From positions 62,001 to 126,000 of the forward strand of contig DAIDGV010000010.1 in the NCBI GenBank assembly GCA_027452205.1: a stretch of DNA of 64,000 nucleotides, written 5' to 3'. This document shows positions 52,655 through 62,232 of the stretch, one piece after another (position 1 is the first letter of the stretch; every line of letters starts with the position of its first letter). This stretch comes from a candidate division FCPU426 bacterium. Its GTDB lineage: Bacteria; Oederibacteriota; Muellerivitia; Muellerivitales; Muellerivitaceae. The position numbers and the translations under genes were made by a program. The notes under the pieces are model-generated. The model made no database searches. It was given only the letters and a program-made list of their open reading frames with translations, and had not been told where the DNA came from.

Positions 52655-53314
52655 TTAGTGAAAAGGATCGGCGTGAGCCGTGTCCAGTAAGAAACGCACA
52701 CCTACCCGCCCGTCAAAGACCTGGGTCGTACTCTGCCAAAAGATCAGGTGGTCCAGAGCCTCGGTATAAATGGACCAACCCCGGCCGTCCCCGATAGGAA
52801 AGTCGATCCCGGCGCCAAAGTTCATGGAAAAAAGAATGTCGTAACCACTGCTGAGGACCGGGGGCCCCGCGCCGGTAGTGACGCCCGGTGGAGGGTTGTC
52901 CACGACCAGATCAATGCCCAAGCCGGTGAAGAGATAAGGCGAGATGTTGTAGTGATGGCGGGCGTAATCCCATTTCTCGTTCAAAAAATACCATCGGGTA
53001 TCGAGGGTCAAAGAAACGTCGTCGGTGGGCTGAACGACCGGGGGTGTTTGGCTGAGGGGATGGCTCAAGGTCACGGGTTGGTTGGGCATGGTGTAGTAAT
53101 CCACCCCGAAGAAACCATCCAGGTGGTCATCGATGTTGATGCCCATCCATCCGCCGATCTCGGCGGCGGGGGCGCTGCCTGGAATGAAACCGTTCGGTTC
53201 CTCGGCGCCAGTGTGAAAGAGAAGGCTGAAATCGGGCCGGTCGGAGAAATAACCGGCGTGAACGGGCAAGGTGAGCAACAAAAGGATGGGGAGGTAACGA
53301 AGGGATCTTTTCAC
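52655..53314 (-). CDS. Outer-membrane beta-barrel-like protein, 219 aa
   Basis: Start GTG 53314; signal peptide KRSLRYLPILLLLTLPVHAG. The mature protein alternates short hydrophobic strands and polar turns (WMGINIDDHLDGFFGVDYYTM, SLTLDTRWYFLNEKWDY, NISPYLFTGLGIDLVV, FSMNFGAGIDFPI), the pattern of an eight-strand barrel of the OmpA/OprF-type or porin-like family. The last residues are polar (DTAHADPFH), not the classic C-terminal Phe/Trp. Function unknown. Confidence 0.7.
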   Translation of the reverse strand: MKRSLRYLPILLLLTLPVHAGYFSDRPDFSLLFHTGAEEPNGFIPGSAPAAEIGGWMGINIDDHLDGFFGVDYYTMPNQPVTLSHPLSQTPPVVQPTDDVSLTLDTRWYFLNEKWDYARHHYNISPYLFTGLGIDLVVDNPPPGVTTGAGPPVLSSGYDILFSMNFGAGIDFPIGDGRGWSIYTEALDHLIFWQSTTQVFDGRVGVRFLLDTAHADPFH

Positions 53315-53358
53315 GCCGTTATTCTATGCCTGAAGCAGCCGGGGGAAAAGCGGAAGCG

Positions 53359-54576
53359 TCAGCCGACCAGTCTTTTGCGGGGATGATGACCGTGTGGCCG
53401 GCGGTGGCGTTTGACCGATATCGAGTGGTGGGTGGGCGTTAGGACTTGGTTCGGCCGATGACTTTGGATGAGCAACTCATATTGTGAGATGAGACGGCCG
53501 TTGATGGCCGGCCAGTTGTAGTGTTCAGCCGTCTCCAGGGCCTTGGCCCGGAGTTTTTTGGCCCGTTCGGGACGGCTCAAAAGCCATTCGATCTGATCGG
53601 CCAAGTCCACCCCGTCATAGGGCTTTGCCAAGAGCCCATCTTCTTTGTGGTGGATGATGTCCGCCGAACCGCCCTTTTTAGCGCCGACCACCGGCAGACC
53701 GGAAGCGAAGGCCTCGAGGACCACGTTTCCGAAGGTCTCGGTGGTCGAGGGGAAAACGAAAATGTCCGAAGAGGCATAAATCTTCGACAATTCATCGCCG
53801 CTGATGAAACCGAAATAAAGGTCGTCCGGGCACTTCGCTTCCAGCACTTTCCGATAGGGACCATCGCCGGCAAACCCCAGTTTGAACTTATAACCTTTTT
53901 TGCGGAGGATCTGGGCGGCTTCGACCAATTCGCCCAGGTTCTTTTCGGCGACCAAACGGCCCACGAAAAGCAAAAGCGGGGTCTTTTTCAATCCGCGTTC
54001 AACCCGCCATTTCTCGTCCCGGTAGTTGGGAGAGAAACGGTGCCGGTCGATGCCCCGGGGCCAAAGTTGGACATCGTTAAAACCCCGGGAGACCAGCTCC
54101 AGCATCGCGCCGGGGGTGGGGGCAAATGTCATTTGACTGCGGTTGTGGAACCACCTCATGTAATTCCAGCCGTGCTGGACCGCCCAGCCAAAACCGTAGT
54201 AGGGAAAGTAATCCACAAAGTGGGTGTGATAGCCGACCACCGAGGGCAGTTTGTGACGGAAAGCGTAGTTCTGACCGTAAATGGAAATGGGCGTCGGCGC
54301 CGAAACATGGATGAGGTCCGGTTTGAAGTCGTTGAGCATCTTTTCCAGCTTCCAAACAGGCGGCAAACCGACCCGGTAATAGCGGTAAAGAGGAAAGGGA
54401 ACCCAGGGAACGTGCGTGACCCGGCCCCGCCAAGGTTCGGCGTCCAAGGGGAGGGCGGGAGAAACGATGCGGAAGTCGATGTTGTGGTGATTGAGAGTTT
54501 CGGCAAGTCGGGTGAAAGTGCGGGCGACCCCATCGGTCAGGGGTGGAAGGCTTTCGGTGAAGTAGGCGATACGCAT
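53359..54576 (-). CDS. GT4-family glycosyltransferase
   Basis: A retaining GT-B glycosyltransferase of 405 residues. The N-terminal domain begins MRIAYFTESLPPLTDGVART, the opening typical of the SQD2/MgtA-like alpha-mannosyl- and sulfoquinovosyl-transferase group; DLIHVSAPTPISIYG follows. The C-terminal donor domain has LLFVGRLVAEKNL, GDGPYRKVL and the E-x7-E motif SSDIFVFPSTTETFGNVVLEAF. It is peripheral, with no membrane helix. The likely acceptor is a lipid, giving a glycolipid. No ribosome site stands out before the ATG. Confidence 0.88.
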   Translation of the reverse strand: MRIAYFTESLPPLTDGVARTFTRLAETLNHHNIDFRIVSPALPLDAEPWRGRVTHVPWVPFPLYRYYRVGLPPVWKLEKMLNDFKPDLIHVSAPTPISIYGQNYAFRHKLPSVVGYHTHFVDYFPYYGFGWAVQHGWNYMRWFHNRSQMTFAPTPGAMLELVSRGFNDVQLWPRGIDRHRFSPNYRDEKWRVERGLKKTPLLLFVGRLVAEKNLGELVEAAQILRKKGYKFKLGFAGDGPYRKVLEAKCPDDLYFGFISGDELSKIYASSDIFVFPSTTETFGNVVLEAFASGLPVVGAKKGGSADIIHHKEDGLLAKPYDGVDLADQIEWLLSRPERAKKLRAKALETAEHYNWPAINGRLISQYELLIQSHRPNQVLTPTHHSISVKRHRRPHGHHPRKRLVG

Positions 54577-54646
54577 GGAAAGCTAACTTAATGTTGGGCT
54601 GCCGAAGGTTTGTGAAAAACCGGTAACATTTGGGTTAATTCAGGGG

Positions 54647-54828
54647 TCAGCTTCTCCAAACACTTCGGTCGAGATTGCGGTATTGAATGGCCTCTGTCCC
54701 ATTCCCGTGGAATGGGACGGCCAAGGCTTGCTCCTCGCCTAGGCGCTCGTCGCAGGTCGGCCCGGTGAAGGTTCGATCCTTTAAGAACGCCAAACACTCC
54801 GGTCGAGATTGCGGTATTGAATGGCCTC
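54647..54828 (-). repeat. Duplicated comM 3' end with an intervening 95-bp segment
   Basis: A 39-bp block at 54656-54694 recurs at 54790-54828 with one mismatch; the second lies inside comM. On the minus strand both copies code [15 protein letters not shown] and then stop. After the Trp codon they differ in bases but not in protein: AGA AGC TGA (copy at 54647) against CGT TCT TAA (comM). The intervening bases 54695-54789 include comM's last codons plus a palindrome, GTCCCATTCC/GGAATGGGAC (54696-54718, 3-bp centre). The outer copy looks like the end of another comM allele, as left by insertion or recombination at the gene end. Confidence 0.75.
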
Positions 54829-56316
54829 CGCGATATAACTCGGTTTCAAGTTTTCCTCATGATCCAGGTCGGCGATGGTGCGGGCTACCTTAAGGATACG
54901 GTCATAGGCCCGGGCCGAAAGACCGAACCTTTCCATGGCGGTCTTGAGCAAGGTTTGCGAAGGCTCGTCGAGCCCACAATATTTCCGCAAATGGCTGGTG
55001 TTCATTTGAGCGTTGCAGTGGATGCCTTCGCCTTCAAAGCGTTTTTGTTGAAGGGCCCGGGCTTGGCTGATCCTTTCCCGGATGGCAGAGGAAGGTTCGG
55101 AAAGGGTCGTGTCCGAAAGCTCTTTCCATTTGAGCGCGGGTACTTCGATGTGAAGGTCGATGCGATCGAGCAGCGGGCCCGAGATCCTCCCCAGATACTT
55201 TTGGATCTGGCTAGGGGAACAGGTGCATTCCCGTGAGGGGTCGGTGTAATAACCGCAAGGGCAGGGGTTCATGGCGGCGGCCATCATGAACTGGGCCGGG
55301 AAGCTAAGGGTGGATTGCACCCGGGAGATGGTCACTTGCCCGTCCTCCAAAGGTTGACGCAGCACCTCGAGAACGTTCTTGTTGAACTCCGGCAGCTCAT
55401 CCAAGAACAACACGCCATTGTGCGCCAAGCTGACCTCGCCGGGTTTGGGAATAGTGCCGCCGCCAATGAGGCCCGCGTCGGAAACGGTATGGTGGGGCGA
55501 CCGGAAAGCGCGGGTGGCCATGAGGGCCCGGCGCTTTGCCAGGGTTCCGGCGATGGAGTGAATGCGGGTCGTTTGGATGGCCTCTTCCAAGGATAGGGAA
55601 GGCAGGATCGTCGGAAGACGCTTGGTCAGCATGGATTTACCGGATCCGGGCGGACCTACCAGAAGGATGTTGTGCCCGCCCGCGGCGCCGATCTCCAAGG
55701 CCCGCTTGGCGTTCTCTTGGCCTTTCACGTCCGAAAAGTCGACCTTGTAGATGGAGTGCTGGCGAAATTCCTCCTCAATATCCACCTGGGCTGGTTTCAG
55801 GGTTTTGGTCCCGTTGAGGAATTCAAAGGTTTCCCGGAGGTTCTTGACTGCGTAAACAGGCACATCCTGGACCACCGCCGCTTCTTTCGCGTTCTCGGCA
55901 GGCACCAAAAGGCCTTTGATCTTGTGGTCCCGGGCGGCCAAAGCGATGGAAAGGGCCCCCCGAATAGGCCGGATCTTGCCGTCCAAGGCCAGTTCGCCCA
56001 CCAGCCAAAAACCCTCTACTTGGGCGGCGGAAAGATTGCCTGAGGCGACCAAGATACCGATGGCCATGGGCAGGTCAAAGGAAGGTCCCTCTTTTTTGGT
56101 GTCCGCCGGTGCCAAGTTGACCGTGATGCGCTGGATGGGGAAGCTGAACTGGGAGTTGGTGATGGCGCTCTTGACCCGGTCCTTGGACTCCTTGACGGCG
56201 GCGTCGGGCAGTCCTACGGTTTGAAAGGTCGGAAGACCTGGGCAAATATCCACTTCGGTCTCGACCGCGTAAGCGTCGATACCCAACAGCGCTGCGGAGC
56301 CAATGTTTGCGAGCAT
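54781..56316 (-). CDS. comM: ComM/YifB-type Mg-chelatase-like AAA+ ATPase
   Basis: The 511-residue protein has the Lon-protease-like N-terminal domain ([34 protein letters not shown]) and a chelatase AAA+ domain: Walker [17 protein letters not shown], Walker [25 protein letters not shown], then [44 protein letters not shown]. The C-terminus ends [14 protein letters not shown]. ComM is a helicase that promotes branch migration during natural transformation. Length is normal. comM is a known integration hotspot in Acinetobacter, which is relevant to the duplicated gene end next to it. Confidence 0.95.
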   Translation of the reverse strand: MLANIGSAALLGIDAYAVETEVDICPGLPTFQTVGLPDAAVKESKDRVKSAITNSQFSFPIQRITVNLAPADTKKEGPSFDLPMAIGILVASGNLSAAQVEGFWLVGELALDGKIRPIRGALSIALAARDHKIKGLLVPAENAKEAAVVQDVPVYAVKNLRETFEFLNGTKTLKPAQVDIEEEFRQHSIYKVDFSDVKGQENAKRALEIGAAGGHNILLVGPPGSGKSMLTKRLPTILPSLSLEEAIQTTRIHSIAGTLAKRRALMATRAFRSPHHTVSDAGLIGGGTIPKPGEVSLAHNGVLFLDELPEFNKNVLEVLRQPLEDGQVTISRVQSTLSFPAQFMMAAAMNPCPCGYYTDPSRECTCSPSQIQKYLGRISGPLLDRIDLHIEVPALKWKELSDTTLSEPSSAIRERISQARALQQKRFEGEGIHCNAQMNTSHLRKYCGLDEPSQTLLKTAMERFGLSARAYDRILKVARTIADLDHEENLKPSYIAEAIQYRNLDRSVWRS

Positions 56317-56516
56317 GGATTTTCCGAATTAAAAGCGTTAAATAAGGCCGGTTTTGGGGGGTATTATTCAAGGTCTTTGGCAAGAATCAAGTGAATATGG
56401 TAGTGTAAAGGCCATAAAAGGCTTGGCGAGCTCCGGGGTTTTCCTTGAAAATAGGGTCGGCGGCCATTAAGATACCGTCCCCAATAGGACAACCTCAACT
56501 AAAGACAGGTGCGATC

Positions 56517-56792
56517 ATGCCAACCAACGAAAAAGTCAAAGTCAGCGTTCACGAAAAAGAGTTCGAGATAGAGCTCACGGAAAAGCAAGGCAAGGTCTTC
56601 GCTAAGACCCATGTGAATAATTTCGGCGAGATCTCGGTAGCGGACCTGGGCGGGGGCAAAGATAAGGCCCTTAAAAATATTCAAGCCCGCATCGGAAATG
56701 TCGTTAGGGCCTTACAGTCGGACGAGGAACGTGAGAACCGCCGCAAGCAACGGGCGGAAGAGTTAGCGAACAAGCAGAACCAAAACAACTGA
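56517..56792 (+). CDS. Small charged protein, 91 aa
   Basis: ATG 56517 follows AGGTG. The peptide begins MPTNEKVKVSVHEKEFEIEL, continues with EKQGKVFAKTHVNNFGEISVADLGGGKDKALKNI and ends in a Lys/Arg/Asn-rich helix (ENRRKQRAEELANKQNQNN). It looks like one small alpha/beta domain with a basic tail, soluble. I do not recognise a family. It is monocistronic with its own terminator. Confidence 0.7.
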   Translation: MPTNEKVKVSVHEKEFEIELTEKQGKVFAKTHVNNFGEISVADLGGGKDKALKNIQARIGNVVRALQSDEERENRRKQRAEELANKQNQNN

Positions 56793-56844
56793 TAGCTGTG
56801 TTCCAGCCGCAAGGCTGGGCACTGAGGGGATCCCCCCCTCTTTG

Positions 56845-56878
56845 AAGCCTCGAATCCCCATTCGAGGCTTTTTTATTT
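56845..56878 (+). terminator. Intrinsic terminator after the 91-aa gene
   Basis: AAGCCTCGAAT (56845-56855), loop CCCC, ATTCGAGGCTT (56860-56870), then a T-rich tail (TTTTATTTTA). Perfect 11-bp stem; it ends the plus-strand transcript 50 bp behind the gene. Confidence 0.93.
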
Positions 56879-56889
56879 TACGGGTTTTT

Positions 56890-57345
56890 TTATTCGATCC
56901 AGAAGCTGATGACTTCGAGGTTCTTATTGGCTTGGCGTAAGCGGTTGGAGAGCACCTTGATGATGATATCCATCAGTTTCAAAGCGGTATGCGGATTGTC
57001 CCTGCGGAGGGTTTGATAGCCTTCCAGGGGGATCATGAAGACCGTGGAATCGGAGGTCGCTTTGACCGCCGCGGAACGGGGTTGGCCGTCCAAAAGGGCC
57101 ATTTCACCGAAGAATTCACCCGGGTTCAGTACCGCGATGGTGTTCTCCTGGTTCTTCACTTTCTTCAAGATCTTCACGGCGCCGCTCTTGATGACATACA
57201 TGCTGTCACCCTTGGAATCCTCATCGAAGATCAATTCGTCCTTTTTGTAGTTCTTTTCCTCGCCCACCGTACCCAATGCGCTCAGATCGGTACCGTCAAA
57301 GGTCTTAAAAGGGGCGTATTTGGCTAAATAAGAGACGTCGGGCAT
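56890..57345 (-). CDS. Cyclic-nucleotide-binding domain protein without HTH (second copy)
   Basis: A 151-residue single CAP_ED domain, related to the protein at 37591: YKKDELIFDEDSKGDSMYVIKSGAVKILKK, then the phosphate-binding cassette GEFFGEMALLDGQPRSAAVKA with the Arg-Ser pair normally needed to hold the cyclic phosphate. It ends with the helix VLSNRLRQANKNLEVISFW. No DNA-binding domain. It therefore looks a better ligand binder than its paralogue, whose cassette lacks Arg-Ser. It lies just upstream of the large TPR gene on the opposite end, same strand. Role: a cNMP sensor or an output adaptor of unknown partner. Confidence 0.88.
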   Translation of the reverse strand: MPDVSYLAKYAPFKTFDGTDLSALGTVGEEKNYKKDELIFDEDSKGDSMYVIKSGAVKILKKVKNQENTIAVLNPGEFFGEMALLDGQPRSAAVKATSDSTVFMIPLEGYQTLRRDNPHTALKLMDIIIKVLSNRLRQANKNLEVISFWIE

Positions 57346-57470
57346 GGGGAAGCTCCTTGGATTGTTTTAACGGATAAATTCTAGGAAGGTCCCCAAAAGA
57401 CGCAATACAAAAATAGGATTTCTTTTGAAGGGGATAGGACCGGAATTATCAGTAAATACCGGTGTGAACG

Positions 57471-59399
57471 TTAAAATTCGAAGCCGTGTTTGATGCCGGG
57501 TTTGGGTTTACCGGGATTCGGTCCTTCGGGAGCTGGCGCGGCTGGGGCCGGGGGAGGAACAGGAGCATAGTGGACCGGAGCAGGCTCGACGGCAGTCGTT
57601 TCCTCATGAACCGGAACGGCTGCGGGGGCACTCAACATTTCCACCGCCTCGAGAATATCCGATTCGGCTTCGATGCTATCGCTATTAACGTCGGTAATGG
57701 CGTTCAAGACCTCGGCGTCATCAAGCATGAATCCGTCCAGAGCGGAGGCGGGCAAAGGTTCGTCCAAGCTAAAGTTGGTGTACGTCGTATCGTTGGCCAA
57801 GTCGGCAATGGAGGTGATCCGAGCCGGGGATTCGATCGTCCGGGCCGCAGGCCGGGCAACGGGTGCCGGGATGGGTTCTTCGACGACCGGAATCTCGGGT
57901 TCGGCGACGGGTAGATGGATTTCTTCGACTGGGCTGGAGTCAATCGCAGGTTCGGGTGCGTGAACGACAGGGATTGGCGCGACCGGGGCTGCGGGAGGCT
58001 CCACCGGTTTGGGAATGGGCTTAGGCGTGGCAATAGGGGCTGGTGCAGCTGCCGGGACTGGCGGCGGAACACTGGGTTTGGGCACGGACGGCACGACAGG
58101 AGCAGGAGCCACGGAAGTAACTGGTGGCGGAGCGGCTGGGGCCGTGGCTTTTGGCGCGGCCGGGGCAGCGGAAGCTGTCGGGGCGGCGTGCGTCGGAGTG
58201 GCAGCGGCCGGGGCAGTTTCGCCTTTAGCGGCCTTGGCTTTGGCCAAGACCTGTTTCAAATATTCCTTGGGGTCGGTCATTTTCAAGCCGGCCTGGGCGG
58301 CGTGGGACGTTACCGCGGGACTGGGCTTTGCCGCGGCTTCGGTCTCGGCGGGAGAGGCGTCCTTCTTCTTGATGTCCAACTGAGCTTCGACTTCCTCAAT
58401 GGTAATCTCTTTTAAACGGGCGAACCGGCCCTTGGCCTCATCCACCATCGCGCCGGTCTCGTGGATACGGATGAACTTCTCATATTCGGCCACGGCTTTT
58501 TCGGTGATGCCCTTGTTCTCGTAAACTTGGCCCAAAATGAAGTGGGCGTTGGCGTAGCTGGGTTCCAGTTTGATGGCAACACGGTACTCGTTAATAGCTT
58601 GTTTATAGAGACGCAGTTTGTCGTAGATGAGCCCCATGGTGTTGTGCACCTTGGCGCTGGAAGGGTTCAGGGTAATGACCGCGGAGAATTGCTCCAAGGC
58701 GCTGCGCAAGTCGCCGTTCTTTTCAAAGGCGAACCCCAGGGCCATGTAGGCGGCCTCGAAACGAGGGTCGACCTTGATGGCCTCTTGGAAAGCCTTGATG
58801 GCCTTGTCCAAAAGGTCCTGCTTCACATAAAGGGTGCCCAGGTCATAGGCGCTCTTGGCCTTGTTCTTACCCGACTTGGCCGCTTCTTCCAAACGCTTCA
58901 GGGCGACTTCCATATTACCGACCGCTTCCTTATCGATCCCTAAACGGTGGTAAGACTCGGCATAGGTGGGGTCCAACTCAATGGCGATCTGGAAGACCTG
59001 CATGGCTTCCACATATTTGCCTTCGGCAAAATAAACGTTGCCCAGGTTGTTGTGGAAAGTGGCGTTCTTCGGATGGAGAGCGATGGCGTCCTCGAAGGTC
59101 TTGATCGCCTCAGGGTAACGTTCGCAACGGGCTAGGGTCAGGCCCAAATTGTTCCAGGCTTCGGAAGAGGCTTTGTCGGCGGCGATGGCTTTTTTGAAGC
59201 TTTGGATGGCCTCGTCGAACTGACCTAGGTCGGAATGAAGGAAGCCGATGGCCGAATAAGCTTCAGTGAAGTCCGGATCGACCTCGATGGCTTTTTGGAG
59301 TTCTTTGAACGCCCGAGCGCTATCGCCTTGCTGGGCCAGCTTTTGGGCGGATTCGAGCAGTTCTCTTTTTTTGTCGTCTTTTGTGCCGAAAAGCGCCAT
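57471..59399 (-). CDS. TPR-repeat protein with Pro/Ala-rich C-terminal region
   Basis: 642 residues. Residues about 1-310 contain eight or nine tetratricopeptide repeats (e.g. DFTEAYSAIGFLHSDLGQFDEAIQSFKKAI, KASSEAWNNLGLTLARCERYPEAIKTFEDAI), then a linker and a 190-residue Pro/Ala-rich, probably disordered segment (380-560). The end includes an acidic patch DGFMLDDAEVLNAITDVNSDS and the tail PGIKHGFEF. No signal peptide is seen. Such proteins scaffold complexes; here the partner is unknown. It lies between ffh and the cNMP-binding gene, all on the minus strand. Confidence 0.88.
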   Translation of the reverse strand: MALFGTKDDKKRELLESAQKLAQQGDSARAFKELQKAIEVDPDFTEAYSAIGFLHSDLGQFDEAIQSFKKAIAADKASSEAWNNLGLTLARCERYPEAIKTFEDAIALHPKNATFHNNLGNVYFAEGKYVEAMQVFQIAIELDPTYAESYHRLGIDKEAVGNMEVALKRLEEAAKSGKNKAKSAYDLGTLYVKQDLLDKAIKAFQEAIKVDPRFEAAYMALGFAFEKNGDLRSALEQFSAVITLNPSSAKVHNTMGLIYDKLRLYKQAINEYRVAIKLEPSYANAHFILGQVYENKGITEKAVAEYEKFIRIHETGAMVDEAKGRFARLKEITIEEVEAQLDIKKKDASPAETEAAAKPSPAVTSHAAQAGLKMTDPKEYLKQVLAKAKAAKGETAPAAATPTHAAPTASAAPAAPKATAPAAPPPVTSVAPAPVVPSVPKPSVPPPVPAAAPAPIATPKPIPKPVEPPAAPVAPIPVVHAPEPAIDSSPVEEIHLPVAEPEIPVVEEPIPAPVARPAARTIESPARITSIADLANDTTYTNFSLDEPLPASALDGFMLDDAEVLNAITDVNSDSIEAESDILEAVEMLSAPAAVPVHEETTAVEPAPVHYAPVPPPAPAAPAPEGPNPGKPKPGIKHGFEF

Positions 59400-59489
59400 G
59401 GGGTTCCGTTACAAGGGATGGATGAGTGAAACGGCGATCATTGTATCGCTGTTTGTTTTAGCAGGTCAATGTGAACAAAAGAAGGCTGA

Positions 59490-60908
59490 CTAGCGGCCTG
59501 GTAATCCGGGAAAGTTGCCGGGGCCGCCAGGGAAGCCACCCGGCATTCCGCCGCCCATGGGAGGGAAACCGCCTTTGCCCATGCCACCCATCAGGTTGGA
59601 GGCCTTTTGCATCATTCCGCCCTTTTTCATGACCTTTTTCATCATGTCATATTGTTTGAGGAGGGTATTCACCTCATCGGGCCGGGTACCGCTGCCTTGG
59701 GAGATGCGCCGCCGACGGGAACCGTCCAGAAGTTGGGGGAATTGGCGTTCTTTTTTGGTCATCGACAAGAGGATCGCTTCCATACGCTTGATCCGCTTGG
59801 CGTCAGGCGCTTGGGCCATCATTTGCTTCTTTTGGGCGTGGTCCCCGGGAAGCATGGAGATGATGTCTTCCATGGAGCCCATCTTGGTCAGTTGTTGGAT
59901 CTGCTCCAACATATGGTCCAGGTTGAAGTCCGAGGGTTTGGACAGTTTTTTGGTCATCTCGCTTTGGCGGGCGACCTCTTCCGCCTTTTCGATGAGGGTC
60001 AGCATATCGCCCATGCCCAGGATGCGGGAGGCCATGCGATCCGGATAGAAAGCTTCCAACCCGTCCATTTTTTCGCTGACGCCGACGAATTGGATCGGCA
60101 CACCGGTGACGGAGGTGATGGAGAAAATGGCCCCGCCGCGGGCGTCGCCATCGGCTTTGGTCAGCACCAAGCCGGTCAGGGGCAAACGGGCGTGGAAGGC
60201 CTGGGCCACTTGCACCGCGTTCTGGCCGGTCATGGCATCGACGACCAGCATGATGTTGGTTGGTTTGAGTTTTTTCTGGATCTCAGCGATCTCGTTCATC
60301 ATCTCCTCGTCGATCTGCAAGCGCCCGGCCGTATCCAGGATCAGGATATTGCAATCGTTCTGAAGGGCGGTCTTGACCGCGCGGGTGCAAACGTCCAACG
60401 CCTTCTCACCATTCTCGGGACGAAAGACAGGGACGCCGATCTCTTTCCCCAAAGTGGCTAGTTGCTCAATGGCCGCGGGGCGGACCAGGTCGGCAGCCAC
60501 CAAACCCGGTTTGCGGCCATCTTTTTTAAGCCAAGCGGCCAGTTTGGCGGCGGTGGTGGTCTTACCCGTCCCTTGAAGACCCGCTAACAAGATGAGTGTC
60601 GGGGGAGCGGGCGCGAACTTCAGCTTGTTCGCGGTCTTGTCCTTGGGGGTCAAAAGTTGGATAAGCTCTTCGTGGACGATCTTGATCATTACCTGGCCGG
60701 GGGAGAGGCTTAAAGCGACCTCTTTGCCTAAGGCCTTGACCTTGATCTTTTCGAGGAACAGTTTGGTGGTCTCGACATTGACGTCGGCCTCCAACAGCGC
60801 CAGACGGACCTCTTTGAGAGTCTCCTCGATGTTAGCCTCGGTGATCTTGCCTTGGCCGCGAAGGTTCTTGAAGACTTTTTGGATGCGATCGGTCAGATTC
60901 TCGAACAT
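59490..60908 (-). CDS. ffh: Signal recognition particle protein Ffh
   Basis: Ffh binds signal sequences and, with 4.5S RNA and FtsY, targets proteins to the membrane. The 472-residue protein has the N domain (FENLTDRIQKVFKNLRGQGKI), the G domain with GLQGTGKTTTAAKLA, DTAGRLQ and TKADGDARGG, and the M domain with the RNA-binding SRRRRISQGSGT. The C-terminal tail is Gly/Met/Pro-rich (GGMGKGGFPPMGGGMPGGF), longer and more glycine-rich than in E. coli. AAAGGAAC precedes the ATG. No SRP RNA is seen nearby. Confidence 0.96.
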   Translation of the reverse strand: MFENLTDRIQKVFKNLRGQGKITEANIEETLKEVRLALLEADVNVETTKLFLEKIKVKALGKEVALSLSPGQVMIKIVHEELIQLLTPKDKTANKLKFAPAPPTLILLAGLQGTGKTTTAAKLAAWLKKDGRKPGLVAADLVRPAAIEQLATLGKEIGVPVFRPENGEKALDVCTRAVKTALQNDCNILILDTAGRLQIDEEMMNEIAEIQKKLKPTNIMLVVDAMTGQNAVQVAQAFHARLPLTGLVLTKADGDARGGAIFSITSVTGVPIQFVGVSEKMDGLEAFYPDRMASRILGMGDMLTLIEKAEEVARQSEMTKKLSKPSDFNLDHMLEQIQQLTKMGSMEDIISMLPGDHAQKKQMMAQAPDAKRIKRMEAILLSMTKKERQFPQLLDGSRRRRISQGSGTRPDEVNTLLKQYDMMKKVMKKGGMMQKASNLMGGMGKGGFPPMGGGMPGGFPGGPGNFPGLPGR

Positions 60909-60976
60909 GCCGTTCCTTTATAGAGGGAGAAGTGGAGGGGTGATTTTAAGCTCGGTTGGCTGAAAAGAAAAGGCGC

Positions 60977-62215
60977 TTAACGGCCCTTGGGTTCGTGTTG
61001 TAACACCATAAAAGCCAATAGGGCATTGATAAGCATGAGCGTGGCCGATAGATAAAAGGGTGATCCGGGTATCTTCCAGGGGTGGGAAGGCAGGATACAG
61101 AATGCATAGATCGCCGTAAAAAGTCCGGGTCCTATGAATTCGGCGATGGCTCTCATGCTTCCGTTGGCCCCCTGGAGCTGGCCTTGTTCCTTGTAGCTGA
61201 CATGCTTGGTCATTAAGCTCAGCACGGCGCTATTGGCAAAGCCCCACAGGGCCGTCAAGGGAATGAAACAATAAAAAAAGGCCGGGCTGGGGGCCCAGCC
61301 AAAGCCGGCAAAACCCAGTAAACCGAAAAAGAGGCCCATCAACAGGGTCTTGCGTTCGCCGAAACGTTTGACCGCTGGCCGCACCAATCCGCCTTGAACG
61401 ATGCCGGTGCAAAGACCGACGACGGCCAAGCAATAACCGACATGTTTTGGGTCCCAACCATAACGATCCAGGGCATAAAGCACGAAGATGCTGGAGAAAA
61501 CGACATGGGCCAGCATGTTGATGAAATAAACGGAAGCCAAACCGAAGAGATCCCGATGGGAACGCAACAGTTTAAGGGAACCAACCGGGTTCGCCTTCTT
61601 CCAGTTGAATGGGGAACGGTGTTTTTGAGGAAGGGATTCAGGCAGCACGAAAAGACCGTAAAAGAAGTTGATCAGGCTTAAGGCCCCGGCGACCCAAAAG
61701 GGTAGTCTTGGATCAATGTCCCCAAAAATGCCGCCCAGGGTGGGGCCTAGGATGAATCCGACACTGAATGCGGCCCCGATCAGGCCGAAACCGGCGGCGC
61801 GCTCCTTGGGCGTGGTGGAATCGGCTATATAAGCGAAGGCAGTGGAGATGCTGGCGGTAGTGACGCCTGAAATGGTGCGTCCCACGAAAAGCCAACCGAT
61901 GGTGGGCGCTAAAGCCATGATGACATAATCGAAAGCGGTGCCCAGGTTCGAGATCAAAATGACGGGCCGACGTCCCACCTGGTCCGATAGGGCGCCGAAG
62001 ATGGGTGAGGCGAAGAATTGCATCAGGGCCCAAATGGTCCCAAAGAGTCCGATCATGTAGGCCGCGTTGACACTATTGCCGCCCATGAAGTTCTTGATCA
62101 AGGGTTGTAAGACCGGGATGACCAGGCCCAAGGCCAGGATGTCCAGAAGAACGGTAATGAAGATGAAAAGAAGAGCATGTTTCGTCTTGCCCTTCGCTCG
62201 TATGGTTTTGGACAC
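60977..62215 (-). CDS. TetA-like major facilitator superfamily drug/proton antiporter
   Basis: A 412-residue 12-helix transporter. The loop 2-3 motif FGALSDQVGRRPVIL and the motif C-like FGLIGAAFSVGFILGPTLGG place it with the DHA1 TetA(B)-type group; LLDILALGLVIPVLQPLI at the N-terminus is also typical. Tetracycline export is a possibility but chromosomal members of this group in unstudied bacteria often have other substrates. Start GTG 62215 follows AGGAAACACC. It lies 17 bp behind the cytochrome gene, same strand, so co-transcription is likely. Confidence 0.85.
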   Translation of the reverse strand: MSKTIRAKGKTKHALLFIFITVLLDILALGLVIPVLQPLIKNFMGGNSVNAAYMIGLFGTIWALMQFFASPIFGALSDQVGRRPVILISNLGTAFDYVIMALAPTIGWLFVGRTISGVTTASISTAFAYIADSTTPKERAAGFGLIGAAFSVGFILGPTLGGIFGDIDPRLPFWVAGALSLINFFYGLFVLPESLPQKHRSPFNWKKANPVGSLKLLRSHRDLFGLASVYFINMLAHVVFSSIFVLYALDRYGWDPKHVGYCLAVVGLCTGIVQGGLVRPAVKRFGERKTLLMGLFFGLLGFAGFGWAPSPAFFYCFIPLTALWGFANSAVLSLMTKHVSYKEQGQLQGANGSMRAIAEFIGPGLFTAIYAFCILPSHPWKIPGSPFYLSATLMLINALLAFMVLQHEPKGR

Positions 62216-62232
62216 GGTGTTTCCTGACGGGG

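Noticed and set aside
54760-54790. tRNA gene end (GGTTCGATCC resembles a T arm)
   Set aside because: No acceptor, D or anticodon arm can be folded around it.
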